Notes: a model not told the origin generated them from the sequence alone. DNA of 40,153 bases from Sulfurimonas sp. (GCA_027063505.1 JAMORO010000018.1:1-40153), one strand, 5' to 3'; counted from the stretch's first letter, positions 1-9,283 are shown. Numbers and translations are program-made.

Positions 1-989
1 AACTGAAAACAACGGCTTATGCCCCTATGCAAGAGATTGCTAGAAAGGTGATCCAAGAGATTGGATATACTGACGCTAACTATGGTTTTGACTATAGAGC
101 GGCAGCAGTTCTAAATGGAATCGGTGAACAATCACCAGATATAAATCAAGGTGTCGATCAAGCTGATGGCGAGATTGGTGCTGGAGATCAAGGGTTAATG
201 TTTGGATATGCTTGTCGTGAGACAGATGTTCTTATGCCTCTGCCTATTCATTTAGCACACCGCTTAACACAGCGTTTAGCACTTGTACGTAAAGAGGGGA
301 TTGTACCTTACCTACGTCCTGATGGTAAAGCACAGATAAGTGTAAGATATGTAGATGATAAACCAGTAGCAGTTGAGACTGTTGTTATCTCTACACAACA
401 TCACGATGGAATTAGCCAAGAGCAGATTCATAAAGATATGATTGCTGAGGTTATCCGTGAAGTAATTCCGGCTGATATGATGGATGAAAATACTGTTTTT
501 CACATTAATCCTACAGGAAAATTTGTAATTGGTGGACCACAAGGTGATGCTGGTCTTACTGGTCGTAAGATTATCGTTGATACTTACGGTGGTTCATGCC
601 CTCATGGTGGTGGAGCATTTAGTGGAAAAGATCCTACTAAAGTTGACCGTTCAGCTGCTTATGCTGCACGCCATGTTGCCAAAAACCTTGTAGCTTCAGG
701 TGCTTGTGACAAAGCGACTATTCAAGTTGCATATGCTATTGGTGTAGTGCAGCCTGTATCTATTATGGTAGACACACATGGGACTGGTAAAGTAGGTGAA
801 GATAAGATAGAAGCATGTGTGAAAGAGTTATTTGACCTTTCTCCTGCTGGAATTATTGAGTCTTTAGATCTCCTTAAACCTATATATAGAAAAACTGCAG
901 CTTATGGACACTTTGGTCGTGAAGAAGATGGTTTTACTTGGGAAAAGACAAATAGAGCCCAAGAGATTAAGTCTTTCTTAGGACTTTAA
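1..989 (+). CDS. metK: S-adenosylmethionine synthetase, 3' part (5' end outside window)
   Basis: MetK makes S-adenosylmethionine from methionine and ATP in the cytosol. The reading frame is open from the left edge (first full codon at base 3) and the residues before the first internal Met (ending TTAYAPM) are family-conserved, so this is a truncated gene rather than one starting at base 27. About 328 of the usual ~385 residues are present. Visible signatures are [12 protein letters not shown] in the central domain, the loop [18 protein letters not shown], and the C-terminal stretch YGHFGRE. The N-terminal catalytic histidine region is off the window. A strong hairpin follows the stop. SAM made here would serve MiaB and RimO, both encoded in this window. 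The assignment is essentially certain. Confidence 0.97.
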   Translation, partial: LKTTAYAPMQEIARKVIQEIGYTDANYGFDYRAAAVLNGIGEQSPDINQGVDQADGEIGAGDQGLMFGYACRETDVLMPLPIHLAHRLTQRLALVRKEGIVPYLRPDGKAQISVRYVDDKPVAVETVVISTQHHDGISQEQIHKDMIAEVIREVIPADMMDENTVFHINPTGKFVIGGPQGDAGLTGRKIIVDTYGGSCPHGGGAFSGKDPTKVDRSAAYAARHVAKNLVASGACDKATIQVAYAIGVVQPVSIMVDTHGTGKVGEDKIEACVKELFDLSPAGIIESLDLLKPIYRKTAAYGHFGREEDGFTWEKTNRAQEIKSFLGL

Positions 990-999
990 GTTTAAGGAT

Positions 1000-1022
1000 A
1001 GCTGATGAATATTTCATCAGCT
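1000..1022 (+). terminator. hairpin after metK, probable terminator
   Basis: A perfect 10-bp stem, AGCTGATGAA pairing with TTCATCAGCT around a 3-base loop, begins 11 bases after the metK stop. It is followed by a moderately T-rich stretch (gtttagctt) rather than a clean T run, so intrinsic termination is likely but not certain. Confidence 0.6.
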
Positions 1023-1174
1023 GTTTAGCTTATTTAATAAGCATTATCAATACTTTTTTATAAATTTAATCTTCGTGTTACAATTCTAAAATTTACCCAT
1101 AAAACAAACTCATTTTAGCTAATCTTAAAAATCTTCATTGTATAGTTACCCCATAACAAATTTAGGAGAATGAA

Positions 1175-1459
1175 ATGGCAGTATATATTAATGATACATG
1201 TATTAACTGTGGCGCTTGTATTGATGAGTGTCCAACTGAGGCAATTGTAGACGAAGATGATAATCCAACGGGTGAAGAAATTTACTATGTATATGGTGAT
1301 AAATGTGTAGAGTGTGTTGGTCATCATGATGAGCCAGCTTGTGCTACTGCATGTCCTACTGAAGGATGTATTACTTGGGATGCTATCGGAGACTCTCCAG
1401 AGCATCGTGAAGACATTACTGATGAGCAACGTTCAAATAAAGAAAATATCGTAGACTAA
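1175..1459 (+). CDS. 2[4Fe-4S] ferredoxin, Allochromatium (Alvin) type
   Basis: A small cytosolic electron carrier of 94 residues. Two cysteine clusters are visible: C9-x2-C12-x2-C15-x3-C19-P, and C44-x2-C47-x8-C56-x3-C60-P, with an extra C65. The eight-residue insertion within the second cluster and the C-terminal extension are hallmarks of the Alvin-type ferredoxins common in Campylobacterota, which carry clusters of very low potential. A strong Shine-Dalgarno (AGGAG) precedes the ATG, with TATAGT about 20 bases further upstream as a possible -10. Flanking hairpins suggest a single-gene transcript. The redox partner (for example a 2-oxoacid:acceptor oxidoreductase) is not in the window. The family call is firm; the partner is unknown. 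Confidence 0.93.
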   Translation: MAVYINDTCINCGACIDECPTEAIVDEDDNPTGEEIYYVYGDKCVECVGHHDEPACATACPTEGCITWDAIGDSPEHREDITDEQRSNKENIVD

Positions 1460-1471
1460 TTATCTGCAATC

Positions 1472-1491
1472 GAAACGCCATCTGGCGTTTC
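1472..1491 (+). terminator. palindromic hairpin after ferredoxin gene
   Basis: GAAACGCC and GGCGTTTC form a perfect 8-bp stem with a 4-base loop, 12 bases after the ferredoxin stop. There is no long T tract after it, so it may be a weak terminator or an mRNA 3'-end stabiliser. Confidence 0.55.
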
Positions 1492-1571
1492 AAAACTTCA
1501 AATAAAAGCTTCTTCTTTTTACAAAAATTCATAAAATTATTCTTTTAAACTAAAAAACATCTTTTTTTAGA

Positions 1572-1577
1572 TATAAT
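1572..1577 (+). promoter_or_regulatory. -10 box of ndk
   Basis: A perfect TATAAT lies 34 bases before the ndk ATG, behind a very T-rich stretch. This matches the Campylobacterota sigma-70 promoter style, where A/T-rich periodicity replaces a clear -35. GAGGAG at 1601-1606 is the ribosome-binding site. Confidence 0.6.
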
Positions 1578-1611
1578 CCCACTCTAATTTTATATTTTCA
1601 GAGGAGATTTA

Positions 1612-2025
1612 ATGGAACGTACACTATCAATAATTAAACCAGATGCAGTAGCTAAGGGTGTTATAGGCAAGATTTTAGACAGATTTGAGAGTAATGGTCT
1701 TAAACTAGCCGCTACAAGAAAAATGCAACTTTCACGCGCGGATGCTGAAGCATTTTACGCAGTTCACGCTGAGCGTCCTTTTTTCAATGACTTAGTTGAT
1801 TTCATGATCAGTGGTCCAGTTGTTGTTTCAGTTTTAGAAGGTGAAAATGCTATGCAAATTAACCGTGATTTAATGGGTGCTACTAACCCTAAAGAAGCTG
1901 AAGCTGGTACTATCCGTGCAGACTTCGCTGAAAATATTGATGCAAATGCAGTTCACGGAAGTGATTCTGTTGAAAATGCAGCAATTGAAATTGCATTTTT
2001 CTTTTCAGAAAGAGAAATTTCTTAA
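1612..2025 (+). CDS. ndk: nucleoside-diphosphate kinase
   Basis: Ndk equilibrates nucleoside di- and triphosphates through a phosphohistidine intermediate in the cytosol. The 137-residue length is standard. The N terminus [12 protein letters not shown] is typical, and the active-site histidine H115 sits in NAVHGSDS. The residues around R86-DLMGATNP and R102-ADF form the nucleotide site. It has its own promoter and a GAGGAG ribosome-binding site, and heads a run with yceD, rpmF, plsX and fabH, an order often seen in Campylobacterota. Confidence 0.97.
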   Translation: MERTLSIIKPDAVAKGVIGKILDRFESNGLKLAATRKMQLSRADAEAFYAVHAERPFFNDLVDFMISGPVVVSVLEGENAMQINRDLMGATNPKEAEAGTIRADFAENIDANAVHGSDSVENAAIEIAFFFSEREIS

Positions 2026-2035
2026 GTAGAACTAC

Positions 2036-2401
2036 TTGAAAATTGTATTAAGACGTGTTACAAAAACGCCATTAGACTTTGAAGTAAAGTCTGATGAAAT
2101 AACTTTTAAAGGTTATTTAGAGTATCATAAAGGCAAATTAATTTTGCTCAAGGCAAAACTATATGGTTTTGTTCTTAAACCTTGTGACTCTTGTGCAGAA
2201 GAATTTAAACTATTAATTGATGAGGAAGTTGAATTCTTTATCAGTGATGGCTTATATGAAGATGACGATAGCATCCATTTGGATGTTGTTGAGTCTTTTG
2301 ATGGTAGTGTAGAAATTGAAGAGTTATTAAACTCTGAGATGGAACTTATCAAAAGTGACTACCACTCATGTGAAAGTTGCGAAAGTTCTATGAACTCATA
2401 G
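2036..2401 (+). CDS. yceD: YceD / DUF177 family protein, TTG start
   Basis: This 121-residue protein belongs to the DUF177 family, which usually lies just before rpmF. In other bacteria members have been linked to 23S rRNA maturation, but the biochemical role here is an inference. It has the expected Cys pair motif (KPCDSCAEEF) near residues 46-55, an acidic C-terminal half, and a second Cys cluster (CESCESS) at the extreme C terminus. The start appears to be TTG, ten bases after the ndk stop, without a strong ribosome-binding site, so translation may be coupled to ndk. The extra C-terminal cysteines could bind a metal, but this is only a suggestion. Confidence 0.75.
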   Translation: MKIVLRRVTKTPLDFEVKSDEITFKGYLEYHKGKLILLKAKLYGFVLKPCDSCAEEFKLLIDEEVEFFISDGLYEDDDSIHLDVVESFDGSVEIEELLNSEMELIKSDYHSCESCESSMNS

Positions 2402-2431
2402 AACAAACAAAAATTTAATTAAGGAAAGATT

Positions 2432-2581
2432 ATGGCAGTACCTAAGAGAAGAGTGTCTCATTCACGTTCAGCGAAAAGAAGAACTCACTATAAAATCACT
2501 TTAGCTAAACCAGTTAAATGTGAAGATGGAACATACAAATTACCACACCACATCAACCCAACTACTGGTGAGTATAAGTAA
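2432..2581 (+). CDS. rpmF: 50S ribosomal protein L32
   Basis: A 49-residue basic protein beginning [20 protein letters not shown], the diagnostic L32 N terminus. It is a structural component of the large ribosomal subunit. The gene has an AAGGA ribosome-binding site just before the ATG, follows yceD by 30 bases, and its stop is three bases before the plsX start. Only one Cys (CEDG) remains, so this is a zinc-independent form rather than the four-cysteine type. Confidence 0.96.
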   Translation: MAVPKRRVSHSRSAKRRTHYKITLAKPVKCEDGTYKLPHHINPTTGEYK

Positions 2582-2584
2582 GTA

Positions 2585-3583
2585 ATGGTAAAAATTGCTA
2601 TTGATGCAATGGGAGGGGACTTTGGTCCCGAACCAATTGTAAAGGGTTGTATACAAGCACTTAAGAAGAAAAAATTCACACCTATTCTTGTAGGAAAAAA
2701 ATCAGAAATTTTACCTCTGTTACCAAAACGTTATAGAGATAAGATTTCTATAGTTGAGTGTGATGATGTTATTTCTATGAGTGATGCAGCTACAGATGCG
2801 GTAAAACGTAAAGATAGTACAATTTATAAAGCCGTTGAAATGGTTAGAAATGGTGAAGCTGATGGTGTTGTATCTGCTGGTCATAGTGGTGCAACAATGA
2901 CATTAGCAACTCTGAGACTTGGTCGTCTTAAGGGTATAGCTCGTCCTGCACTTATAACTTTTATGCCAACAAAAAATGGTACTCGTACATCTGTTTTAGA
3001 TGTGGGTGCAAATGTTGACTCAAAAGCAGAACATTTAGTTCAGTTTGCTATTATGGGTGGATGTTATTCTGAGAATGTTATGGGTGTTAAAAACCCTCGT
3101 ATTGGTCTTTTAGCTAATGGTGAAGAAGACTCAAAAGGAAACGAAGTAACAAAAGCTGCACATAAACTACTCAAAGATTATGAAGGTTTCATCGGAAATG
3201 TTGAAGGTGGAGATATCTTTAATGGCTCTTGTGATGTTGTAACTTGTGATGGTTTTATAGGTAACCTTGTACTTAAAACAAGTGAAGGTGTTGCTTCTAC
3301 TATCTCTGGACTTATTAAAGACTATATTCGTAAATCTCCTATCGCTATTACTGGTGCACTTTTAATGAGAAAAGTTTTTAAACTTCTTAAAAAAGAGATC
3401 GATTATGCAGAGATAGGTGGAGCTCCACTTCTTGGTATAAAAGGTTGTGCTATCGTTTCCCATGGTAAAAGTAATGCAAAAGCGATGGAAAATGCTATCT
3501 ATCAAGCGATAGCTTATGTAGATACTGGTGTAAATGAGCACATTTTAGAAAAGTTAGAAGAGTATAAACAAAAGGATATTTAA
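2585..3583 (+). CDS. plsX: phosphate acyltransferase PlsX
   Basis: PlsX converts acyl-ACP to acyl-phosphate, the acyl donor used by PlsY to start phospholipid synthesis; it acts peripherally at the membrane. The 332-residue protein opens with [16 protein letters not shown] and carries SAGHSGATM and the C-terminal [10 protein letters not shown] region typical of the family. Its stop codon overlaps the fabH start by one base (TAATG), indicating translational coupling. The rpmF-plsX-fabH order is a widely conserved lipid-synthesis cluster. Confidence 0.96.
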   Translation: MVKIAIDAMGGDFGPEPIVKGCIQALKKKKFTPILVGKKSEILPLLPKRYRDKISIVECDDVISMSDAATDAVKRKDSTIYKAVEMVRNGEADGVVSAGHSGATMTLATLRLGRLKGIARPALITFMPTKNGTRTSVLDVGANVDSKAEHLVQFAIMGGCYSENVMGVKNPRIGLLANGEEDSKGNEVTKAAHKLLKDYEGFIGNVEGGDIFNGSCDVVTCDGFIGNLVLKTSEGVASTISGLIKDYIRKSPIAITGALLMRKVFKLLKKEIDYAEIGGAPLLGIKGCAIVSHGKSNAKAMENAIYQAIAYVDTGVNEHILEKLEEYKQKDI

Positions 3584-4584
3584 TGGCATATGCAGCGTTT
3601 CGTTCTATAGGTGCTTATGCACCAGAAAAAATCTTAACAAATGAAGATTTATCAGCTATGGTTGATACTACAGATGAGTGGATAACGAAACGTACAGGTA
3701 TAAAAGAGCGTCATATTGCAGCTGAGAATGAGTTCACTTCAGATCTTGGTGTTAAAGCTGCTCAAAAAGCACTTGAGCGTAGTGGTGTGGCTCTTGAAGA
3801 TATTGACATGGTTGTTTGTGCAACTATCTCCCCTGACTACTTCTGTATGCCTTCAACTGCTACTATTATCTCAACTAAACTTGGTCTTAAAAATGTTACT
3901 GCATTTGATATTTCTGCTGCTTGTACTGGTTTTGTATATATCCTTTCAATAGCAAAAGCATTTATTGAATCTGGTATGAAGAAAAATGTACTTATTATTG
4001 GTGCAGAAAAACTTTCAGCTATTACTGACTACAGTGATCGTGGAACTTGTATTTTATTTGGTGATGGTGCAGGTGCTGCTGTAATCTCTGCTACTGATGA
4101 TAAAAGTGAAGCTATCATAGATGTTCATACTGGTGCAGATGGTGAGTATGCTGACCTTCTTATGACTCCAAATGGTGGTTCAGGTTCTGCACATGATTCA
4201 CTCTCTCAAGAGTCTAGAGCTTGTTTTATGCAGATGAAAGGGAATGAGACTTTTAAAGTTGCTGTTCGTACACTTACTAAAGATGTAAAAGAGATATTAT
4301 CAGAGAACAACATTCCGGCAGATGATATTGTTCACTTTGTGCCACATCAAGCAAATTATCGTATAATTAAAGCTGTTGGTGATGCTCTGAAATTAACAAA
4401 AGAGCAGGTAGTCCTTACTGTAGCCAAATATGGTAATACTTCAGGTGCTTCTATCCCTATGGCGATAAATGATGTTTATGAAGCTGGAAACCTTAAAGCG
4501 GGGGAGCTGATGCTTCTTGATGCTTTTGGTGGTGGTTTAACTTGGGGTTCTGCTTTAGTTCCTTTTTCACCTTTAAAAAAATAG
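3583..4584 (+). CDS. fabH: 3-oxoacyl-ACP synthase III (KAS III)
   Basis: FabH condenses acetyl-CoA with malonyl-ACP to begin fatty-acid elongation. The 333-residue protein has the full catalytic triad in normal context: C114 in [10 protein letters not shown]255 in VPHQANYR and N285 in YGNTSGAS. The C-terminal [10 protein letters not shown] motif is also typical. It is the last gene of the run; its stop is only 12 bases from the 3' end of the opposing HD-GYP gene, so convergent transcripts probably overlap. Confidence 0.97.
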   Translation: MAYAAFRSIGAYAPEKILTNEDLSAMVDTTDEWITKRTGIKERHIAAENEFTSDLGVKAAQKALERSGVALEDIDMVVCATISPDYFCMPSTATIISTKLGLKNVTAFDISAACTGFVYILSIAKAFIESGMKKNVLIIGAEKLSAITDYSDRGTCILFGDGAGAAVISATDDKSEAIIDVHTGADGEYADLLMTPNGGSGSAHDSLSQESRACFMQMKGNETFKVAVRTLTKDVKEILSENNIPADDIVHFVPHQANYRIIKAVGDALKLTKEQVVLTVAKYGNTSGASIPMAINDVYEAGNLKAGELMLLDAFGGGLTWGSALVPFSPLKK

Positions 4585-4596
4585 AGTCGTAATCTT

Positions 4597-6954
4597 TTAA
4601 AGATACTGCTCTAAATCTACACTATCAATCTGCTCTCTTTTTAAATACTTTTTTGCATAAGTATTGTGTAAGTCACTCTGTAAAAAGAGTTTGAAGAGAT
4701 CCTCATCGATACTTTTGTCTTTTACCATAAAACTCATAATTTTAATAGCCTCTGAAAGAGTTTTAGCCTTTTTATAAGGTCTGTCAGATGCTGTTAATGC
4801 TTCAAATATATCGGCTATAGCCATAACTCGTGCAGGGATAGAGAGTTCATCTTTTGCAAGTTTTCTTGGATAGCCTGTTCCTATTAAAGTCTCATGGTGT
4901 GTTCCTGCATATTGTGGAATTTTTAGCATCTCTTTTGGAAAAGGAATTTTCTCTAACATTTTGATACTCATAATGACATGCTCATTTATTTTATATCGTT
5001 CCTCATGTGTGAGTGTACCTTTTGTAATACATAAGTTATATATCTCCCCTTTATTGTAAAGATATTCCGGTACATTTAGTTTAAACCCATCTTTTTTATA
5101 AGCCTCATAATCAAAATTTTCGCGTTCAATTAGATGACATTTTTTATCACTCAGAAGTTGTTCTAAGACTGGAAGTTTTTGTTTGCCTTGAGATCTGATC
5201 TTTTCTGCTTCACTCACACCAAGTGTATCATCAAAATTACGGAGCCATGTCTGTTGTGCAATCTTTTGAACTCTCTCTTGTTTAGTTTCATCCATAAATT
5301 CTCCACCAATATTAACCTCCGCAATAAAAATAAAATCATCCAGTAGTTGTGCCTGTTTTTCTTGCATTAACTTTTTTTCATGGGTTTTATCTTTTCCTTT
5401 TATGATATTTTCTAGATAACTTATCTGTGTATCTCGCCATAAGACTTCAAAACGAGTTCTAACTTCATGTATTCGATTGTTTATTGTTTCAAGTTTAGTA
5501 GATTTATCTACAACATACTCAGGTGTAGTTACTTTACCACAGTCATGTAACCAAGCACCAATCTCAAACTCTTTGAGTGCATCTCTGTCCTGTAAGCTAA
5601 AGGAGCGAAAAGCTTTCTCTTCTGATAAACTTGCTGCTTTAACAAGAAGAAGTGCTATTTCAGGGACGCGCTCACAATGTCCTCCTGTATAGGGTGACTT
5701 TGCATCAACAGCTTCTGCTATAAGTTTTACAATAGAGTCAAGTATAGCAACTTGAGATTTTTGATAGGTTTCTATACTTTGTGACATTGTAACAAGAGAG
5801 TGAGATAGTTCCCTAAACTCTAAGATATTTGTGTCAACAGTATTTACATCAGTAAAGTTACGTGCATAAATTTTATTATTCTCTTTTATAAGCTTTTTAA
5901 TTGGTTCTATGATTTTATTAGTTGCATAATATATAATGGGTAAAGAGAGTATAAATAGTCCAAGTGCTATGAAAAGTGAGTAAAAGGCATTCCTCTTATA
6001 TGGTTTAAAGAGTTCAGTAGCATTTACTTTTACTCCTAGATAGTGATAAGTGTTAGGAAGTTGCTTATAGCTTACAAAATAGTAAGTATCTTGCTGGTTA
6101 TATTTTATAAGTTTTACTTCATCTTGTATGTCTAGTGCCGCTTTTATTGTCTTATCTATGGTTTGTGATTTATTTATTTGCACAGGATTATCAGATCTAT
6201 TGACTCTATAGAGTATTCTCCCTTTATAATTAAATAAAAATATTTCAGCATTATCACTGAATAGTTGTCTACTTGTAAGCTTATCAAGACTTTTAAGTGT
6301 GTAGTCAATACCTAGTACAGTACCTTTCTCTTCTGTTTCTATGGCATAACTCATTCCTTTCTCTTGTAGTGTATTAAAGGTATATAGCGGAGTTGCTATA
6401 ACTTTATGAGTATTAATTGCAGATTTGTACCAAGGTCTATCACTTACATAAAGGTTGTCTTTAATCTGTTTTGTAGCAAGTAAATTCTCTTTTTGATCTA
6501 TAAAGTACTGGAAAGTATTTTTTGCATCTGATGTTACTACTAGCCATTTAGTATTTTTGAGTAAAGGGTCTAGTTCCCTCTCTTTTGTAACAAAATCATA
6601 ATTTATGACATTATAGTAAGAGCCATCTTTATGTGCAAAATAAATAGCTGTAACATCAGGATTAAGAGTGAGTAAATTTGTAAAATCATCAAATGCTGGA
6701 TGTTTTTTTTCCCCTGTAACGGGAGCATTTATATTTTCATCTTTGCTTATTCGAAGGAGCATTTTTCTTCGATCAGTAAGAATATTTTTTACCTCTACTG
6801 CAATATTTTCTCGAATAATATTGAAAGTCTTTTCAGTCTCTTTTACTGCAATTTTTTTATTAAAGTAGTATTGTGATGTTATAAGAAGAACGGTGATAGC
6901 TGTAAGTATCACCGTAAAGGTAAAGAGGATATTTGTTCGTATAGAGTATTTCAT
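4597..6954 (-). CDS. Cache-HAMP-HD-GYP sensor phosphodiesterase
   Basis: A 785-residue inner-membrane signalling protein predicted to hydrolyse cyclic di-GMP. Order: TM helix ~8-30; periplasmic double Cache sensor ~35-315 with the ligand-pocket-like VSDRPWYKSA at 170-179; TM helix ~322-343; HAMP ~344-396; HD-GYP domain from ~400. In the last, ER(428-429), HDCGK (470-474), H659, HH(686-687), GYP(694-696) and the helix ADIFEALTASDRPYK are all recognisable. HD-GYP proteins normally have a short loop between HDxGK and the LTxEE...H helix; here about 160 residues (roughly 485-645) intervene. The start lies 14 bases after the HIT-like gene with an AAGAG ribosome-binding site, so the two are probably co-transcribed. 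Ligand unknown. Confidence 0.88.
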   Translation of the reverse strand: MKYSIRTNILFTFTVILTAITVLLITSQYYFNKKIAVKETEKTFNIIRENIAVEVKNILTDRRKMLLRISKDENINAPVTGEKKHPAFDDFTNLLTLNPDVTAIYFAHKDGSYYNVINYDFVTKERELDPLLKNTKWLVVTSDAKNTFQYFIDQKENLLATKQIKDNLYVSDRPWYKSAINTHKVIATPLYTFNTLQEKGMSYAIETEEKGTVLGIDYTLKSLDKLTSRQLFSDNAEIFLFNYKGRILYRVNRSDNPVQINKSQTIDKTIKAALDIQDEVKLIKYNQQDTYYFVSYKQLPNTYHYLGVKVNATELFKPYKRNAFYSLFIALGLFILSLPIIYYATNKIIEPIKKLIKENNKIYARNFTDVNTVDTNILEFRELSHSLVTMSQSIETYQKSQVAILDSIVKLIAEAVDAKSPYTGGHCERVPEIALLLVKAASLSEEKAFRSFSLQDRDALKEFEIGAWLHDCGKVTTPEYVVDKSTKLETINNRIHEVRTRFEVLWRDTQISYLENIIKGKDKTHEKKLMQEKQAQLLDDFIFIAEVNIGGEFMDETKQERVQKIAQQTWLRNFDDTLGVSEAEKIRSQGKQKLPVLEQLLSDKKCHLIERENFDYEAYKKDGFKLNVPEYLYNKGEIYNLCITKGTLTHEERYKINEHVIMSIKMLEKIPFPKEMLKIPQYAGTHHETLIGTGYPRKLAKDELSIPARVMAIADIFEALTASDRPYKKAKTLSEAIKIMSFMVKDKSIDEDLFKLFLQSDLHNTYAKKYLKREQIDSVDLEQYL

Positions 6955-6968
6955 AATCTCTTTATAGG

Positions 6969-7352
6969 CTAGTTGTGTTTTTGTGTAAGGGCATGGAAAA
7001 CACGTCTATGAAACTCTTTTTCAGGAGGAAGCTGTAGGTTTGAATCTCTCTGTTTTTCTCCCCACATGGGTTGTGGAAAAAAGCTATCCTCTTCAAATCG
7101 TGCCATTACATGAATATGAACACGAGGAAGAATATTCGCAAATGATGCCATATTGATCTTTTTAGGGTGATAGTAGTGAATCATTTCATATTCTATAAGA
7201 TCGTAAGTCTCCCAAAGTTTTTTTCGAAGTCCTATGGGAACATCACTTAACTCTTTATAGGGCTCTTTTGTAAATATTTTTAACCAAGGTATTTCACTCT
7301 CTTCTTTTGTGATATAGAGGCTAAAGTCTTCATAAATAATCTGATTTTTCAT
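6969..7352 (-). CDS. HIT-like family protein with altered histidine triad
   Basis: A 127-residue cytosolic protein resembling the bacterial HIT (histidine triad) group with the ending H-x-H-x-H-x-x-P-R-F...D..FP.P.W. Here the motif reads PRVHIHVMARFEEDSFFPQP, so the first triad His is Arg while the middle (nucleophilic) His and the last His remain. An N-terminal beta segment (IIYEDFSLYITKEESEIPWL) fits the fold. HIT enzymes hydrolyse or transfer nucleotides; the actual substrate is unknown and activity may be altered. An AAGGTG ribosome-binding site precedes the ATG and TATAAT on the minus strand lies about 30 bases upstream. Confidence 0.75.
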   Translation of the reverse strand: MKNQIIYEDFSLYITKEESEIPWLKIFTKEPYKELSDVPIGLRKKLWETYDLIEYEMIHYYHPKKINMASFANILPRVHIHVMARFEEDSFFPQPMWGEKQRDSNLQLPPEKEFHRRVFHALTQKHN

Positions 7353-7383
7353 AATAATACACCTTTTTAATTTCGTATATTGA

Positions 7384-7389
7384 TTATAG
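7384..7389 (-). promoter_or_regulatory. -10 box of the HIT-like / HD-GYP operon
   Basis: Read on the minus strand this is a perfect TATAAT, 31 bases before the HIT-like ATG, with a good ribosome-binding site between. It separates this operon from the helicase gene upstream. Confidence 0.55.
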
Positions 7390-7432
7390 CAAAGTTTTTT
7401 GTGTAGGAAAATAAATGTTTAAAGTGATGAGT

Positions 7433-7458
7433 TTGAGTGATACAGAAGTACCACTCAA
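7433..7458 (-). terminator. possible terminator hairpin after the helicase gene
   Basis: TTGAGTG and CACTCAA form a 7-bp stem that continues past one mismatch into TAC-AGAA-GTA. It sits about 30 bases beyond the helicase stop. The following minus-strand sequence lacks a tight T run, so the assignment is tentative. Confidence 0.4.
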
Positions 7459-7486
7459 GAAAAGTATAAAAAGAGGGGAGGGAGGA

Positions 7487-9067
7487 TTAGTCTCTGTTAC
7501 GGTTAGAGTTTCCTCTATTGCCACGGTATCCGCCGCCATCACGACTTCCACCACCTTCACGGTTACCACGGTATCCACCACCGCCTCCACCTGAACGATT
7601 TCCACCACCACCAGAACGGCTACGGTTTCCACGGTATCCACCGCCTCCGCCACCACGACGTCCACGACCACCGCCGCCTCCACGTTGTGCAGCACGAGCA
7701 AGAATAGCATCAAGTTTATCAGCAGGAATACCGATGTTACTAGGCCCTTGAATATCTTGTTTGTCTAATATCATAGAGATGAGTTTATACATGATTTGCT
7801 CTTCATCTATGTCCTCTTTAAGACGGTCAAGGATTTTGTGTGCTTCATCGTAGATTTTATGATCTTCAATAGTTTTAACCATTGCATCAACAGTAGCACT
7901 ACGTAGGTCTGTTTTACTCGGAACAAAAGCATGACCCATTGAAGTCCCAACTTTTGATTTAATACGCTGTAACTCTTTAAACTCTAGAGGAGTTACTAGA
8001 GTTATTGCCTTACCTTTTGTACCAGCACGACCAGTTCTACCAATACGGTGAACATAAGACTCAGGGTCAAATGGAATATGGTAGTTAAATACATGAGAGA
8101 TATTGTTTACGTGAATACCACGAGCTGCAACATCAGTAGCTACAAGAACTTTTACAGAGTTTTGTTTGAAACCTTTAATAACGTTCTCACGTTGTCTCTG
8201 CTCCATATCTCCATGAAGACCATTTGCAAGATAACCTGCATTTGAAAGAACATTTGAAAGTCTATCTACTTCTGATTTTGTACGACAAAATACTACACAT
8301 TTATCAGTAGTTTCAGAGTCCATTAGACGGATGATAGCATCATCACGTTCGTGCTCATCAATAACATAGTATAGTTGCTCAATGTCTGTGTTTGTAGTCT
8401 CACCTTTAGTGATAGAGATAAACTCAGGGTCTTTTAAAATTCTACTTGCAAGTGTCTTAATTGGTGCAGGCATAGTTGCAGAAAATAAAAGTGTTTGACG
8501 TTGTTTTGGTAAAAAAGAAAAGATTTCATTGATATCATCTAAGAAACCCATATCTAACATCTCATCAGCTTCATCAAGAACTACTATGTTTGGAGCAAAG
8601 TCTGGAAGCATACCGCGTTTAAGAATGTCTAACATACGTCCTGGAGTTGCAACAACAACTGAAGCACCACGAGCAATTAGGTCAAGTTGACGTTTGTAAG
8701 AACTACCACCATAAACAGTTACAGTTTTAGCGCCTAAATTACGACCATATTTAAAAATTTCATCACTTACTTGAGTTGCAAGTTCCCGAGTTGGTGTTAT
8801 AACTAACATCTCTACTGAACCATCAATTTTCATATTGTGAAGTGCTGGAAGACTAAATGCAGCAGTTTTACCTGTACCCGTGTGTGCTTGACCAACGATA
8901 TCGCGACCAGCTATTACTATAGGAATAGCTTTTTCTTGAATAGGGGATGGAGTTGTGAAACCAGCAAATTTAACACTTTTTAGTAATTCTGACTTAAGTC
9001 CTAACTCGTCAAATGTCATTGTCTTTTCTTCTTCTTTTGGTTGTTCTGTTTGTGCATTTTCTTGCAT
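7487..9067 (-). CDS. DEAD-box ATP-dependent RNA helicase with Gly/Arg-rich tail
   Basis: An RNA helicase of the RhlE/CsdA (DeaD)-like group, expected in RNA unwinding, ribosome assembly and cold adaptation. Motifs visible: Q motif around F37-TTPSPIQ; Walker A AHTGTGKT (62-69); PTRELA; TPGR; DEAD (166-169); SAT (197-199); and HRIGRTGRAG in the second RecA domain. Residues ~463-527 form an RGG-type tail with repeated GGGYRGN units, likely an RNA-binding disordered region. Two ATGs are adjacent: the ribosome-binding AAGGA lies 2 bases from the first (9070) but 5 from the second (9067), so the second is preferred. A minus-strand TATAAT at 9159-9154 gives a leader of about 80 bases. Numbering counts from 9070. 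Confidence 0.95.
   Translation of the reverse strand: MQENAQTEQPKEEEKTMTFDELGLKSELLKSVKFAGFTTPSPIQEKAIPIVIAGRDIVGQAHTGTGKTAAFSLPALHNMKIDGSVEMLVITPTRELATQVSDEIFKYGRNLGAKTVTVYGGSSYKRQLDLIARGASVVVATPGRMLDILKRGMLPDFAPNIVVLDEADEMLDMGFLDDINEIFSFLPKQRQTLLFSATMPAPIKTLASRILKDPEFISITKGETTNTDIEQLYYVIDEHERDDAIIRLMDSETTDKCVVFCRTKSEVDRLSNVLSNAGYLANGLHGDMEQRQRENVIKGFKQNSVKVLVATDVAARGIHVNNISHVFNYHIPFDPESYVHRIGRTGRAGTKGKAITLVTPLEFKELQRIKSKVGTSMGHAFVPSKTDLRSATVDAMVKTIEDHKIYDEAHKILDRLKEDIDEEQIMYKLISMILDKQDIQGPSNIGIPADKLDAILARAAQRGGGGGRGRRGGGGGGYRGNRSRSGGGGNRSGGGGGGYRGNREGGGSRDGGGYRGNRGNSNRNRD
7515..7690. repeat. low-complexity repeat encoding the helicase RGG tail
   Basis: The 11-mer CCACGGTATCC occurs three times exactly, at 7521, 7566 and 7629, within a GC-rich, C-rich (plus strand) tract of near repeats. 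On the coding strand these give GGYRGN units. The composition contrasts sharply with the AT-rich surroundings, and short overlapping frames here are side effects. Confidence 0.8.
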
Positions 9068-9153
9068 CATTATCCTTTAGTATAAGGGATGACACAAGTT
9101 GCTTTTTTTCTTGTAGAATCTTGCAGGTATCTTCCCCTATAAATATTTCGCGA

Positions 9154-9159
9154 ATTATA
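9154..9159 (-). promoter_or_regulatory. -10 box of the helicase gene
   Basis: Minus-strand TATAAT within GGGTATAATTCGCG. It predicts a 5' leader of about 80 bases containing an AAGGA ribosome-binding site next to the start, and a small ACAAG/CTTGT hairpin (9094-9114). Long leaders are common on cold-inducible helicase genes, but regulation here is inference. Confidence 0.5.
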
Positions 9160-9283
9160 CCCAAATTTACCTGTTATTTAATTAAATTTATCCTCTTGTT
9201 AAACTATTTAAGATTTGATGCTTCAAATATGTTAATATATTTTTGCATTTTGACATATAATTTTAGTAATTACTCAATTAGTG

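Noticed and set aside
1115-1429. 104-codon minus-strand frame over the ferredoxin gene
   Set aside because: The plus-strand ferredoxin has all eight cluster cysteines; the antisense frame has no recognisable features.
7515-7690. G-quadruplex-forming regulatory region
   Set aside because: The coding strand mostly has GG pairs rather than GGG runs, and the sequence is explained by the RGG tail.
7384-7751. Open frames on both strands across the Gly-rich helicase tail (a Val/Ala-rich minus frame and a Pro-rich plus frame)
   Set aside because: They arise from the repeated GGN codons of the helicase tail read in other frames; no ribosome-binding site or family match.
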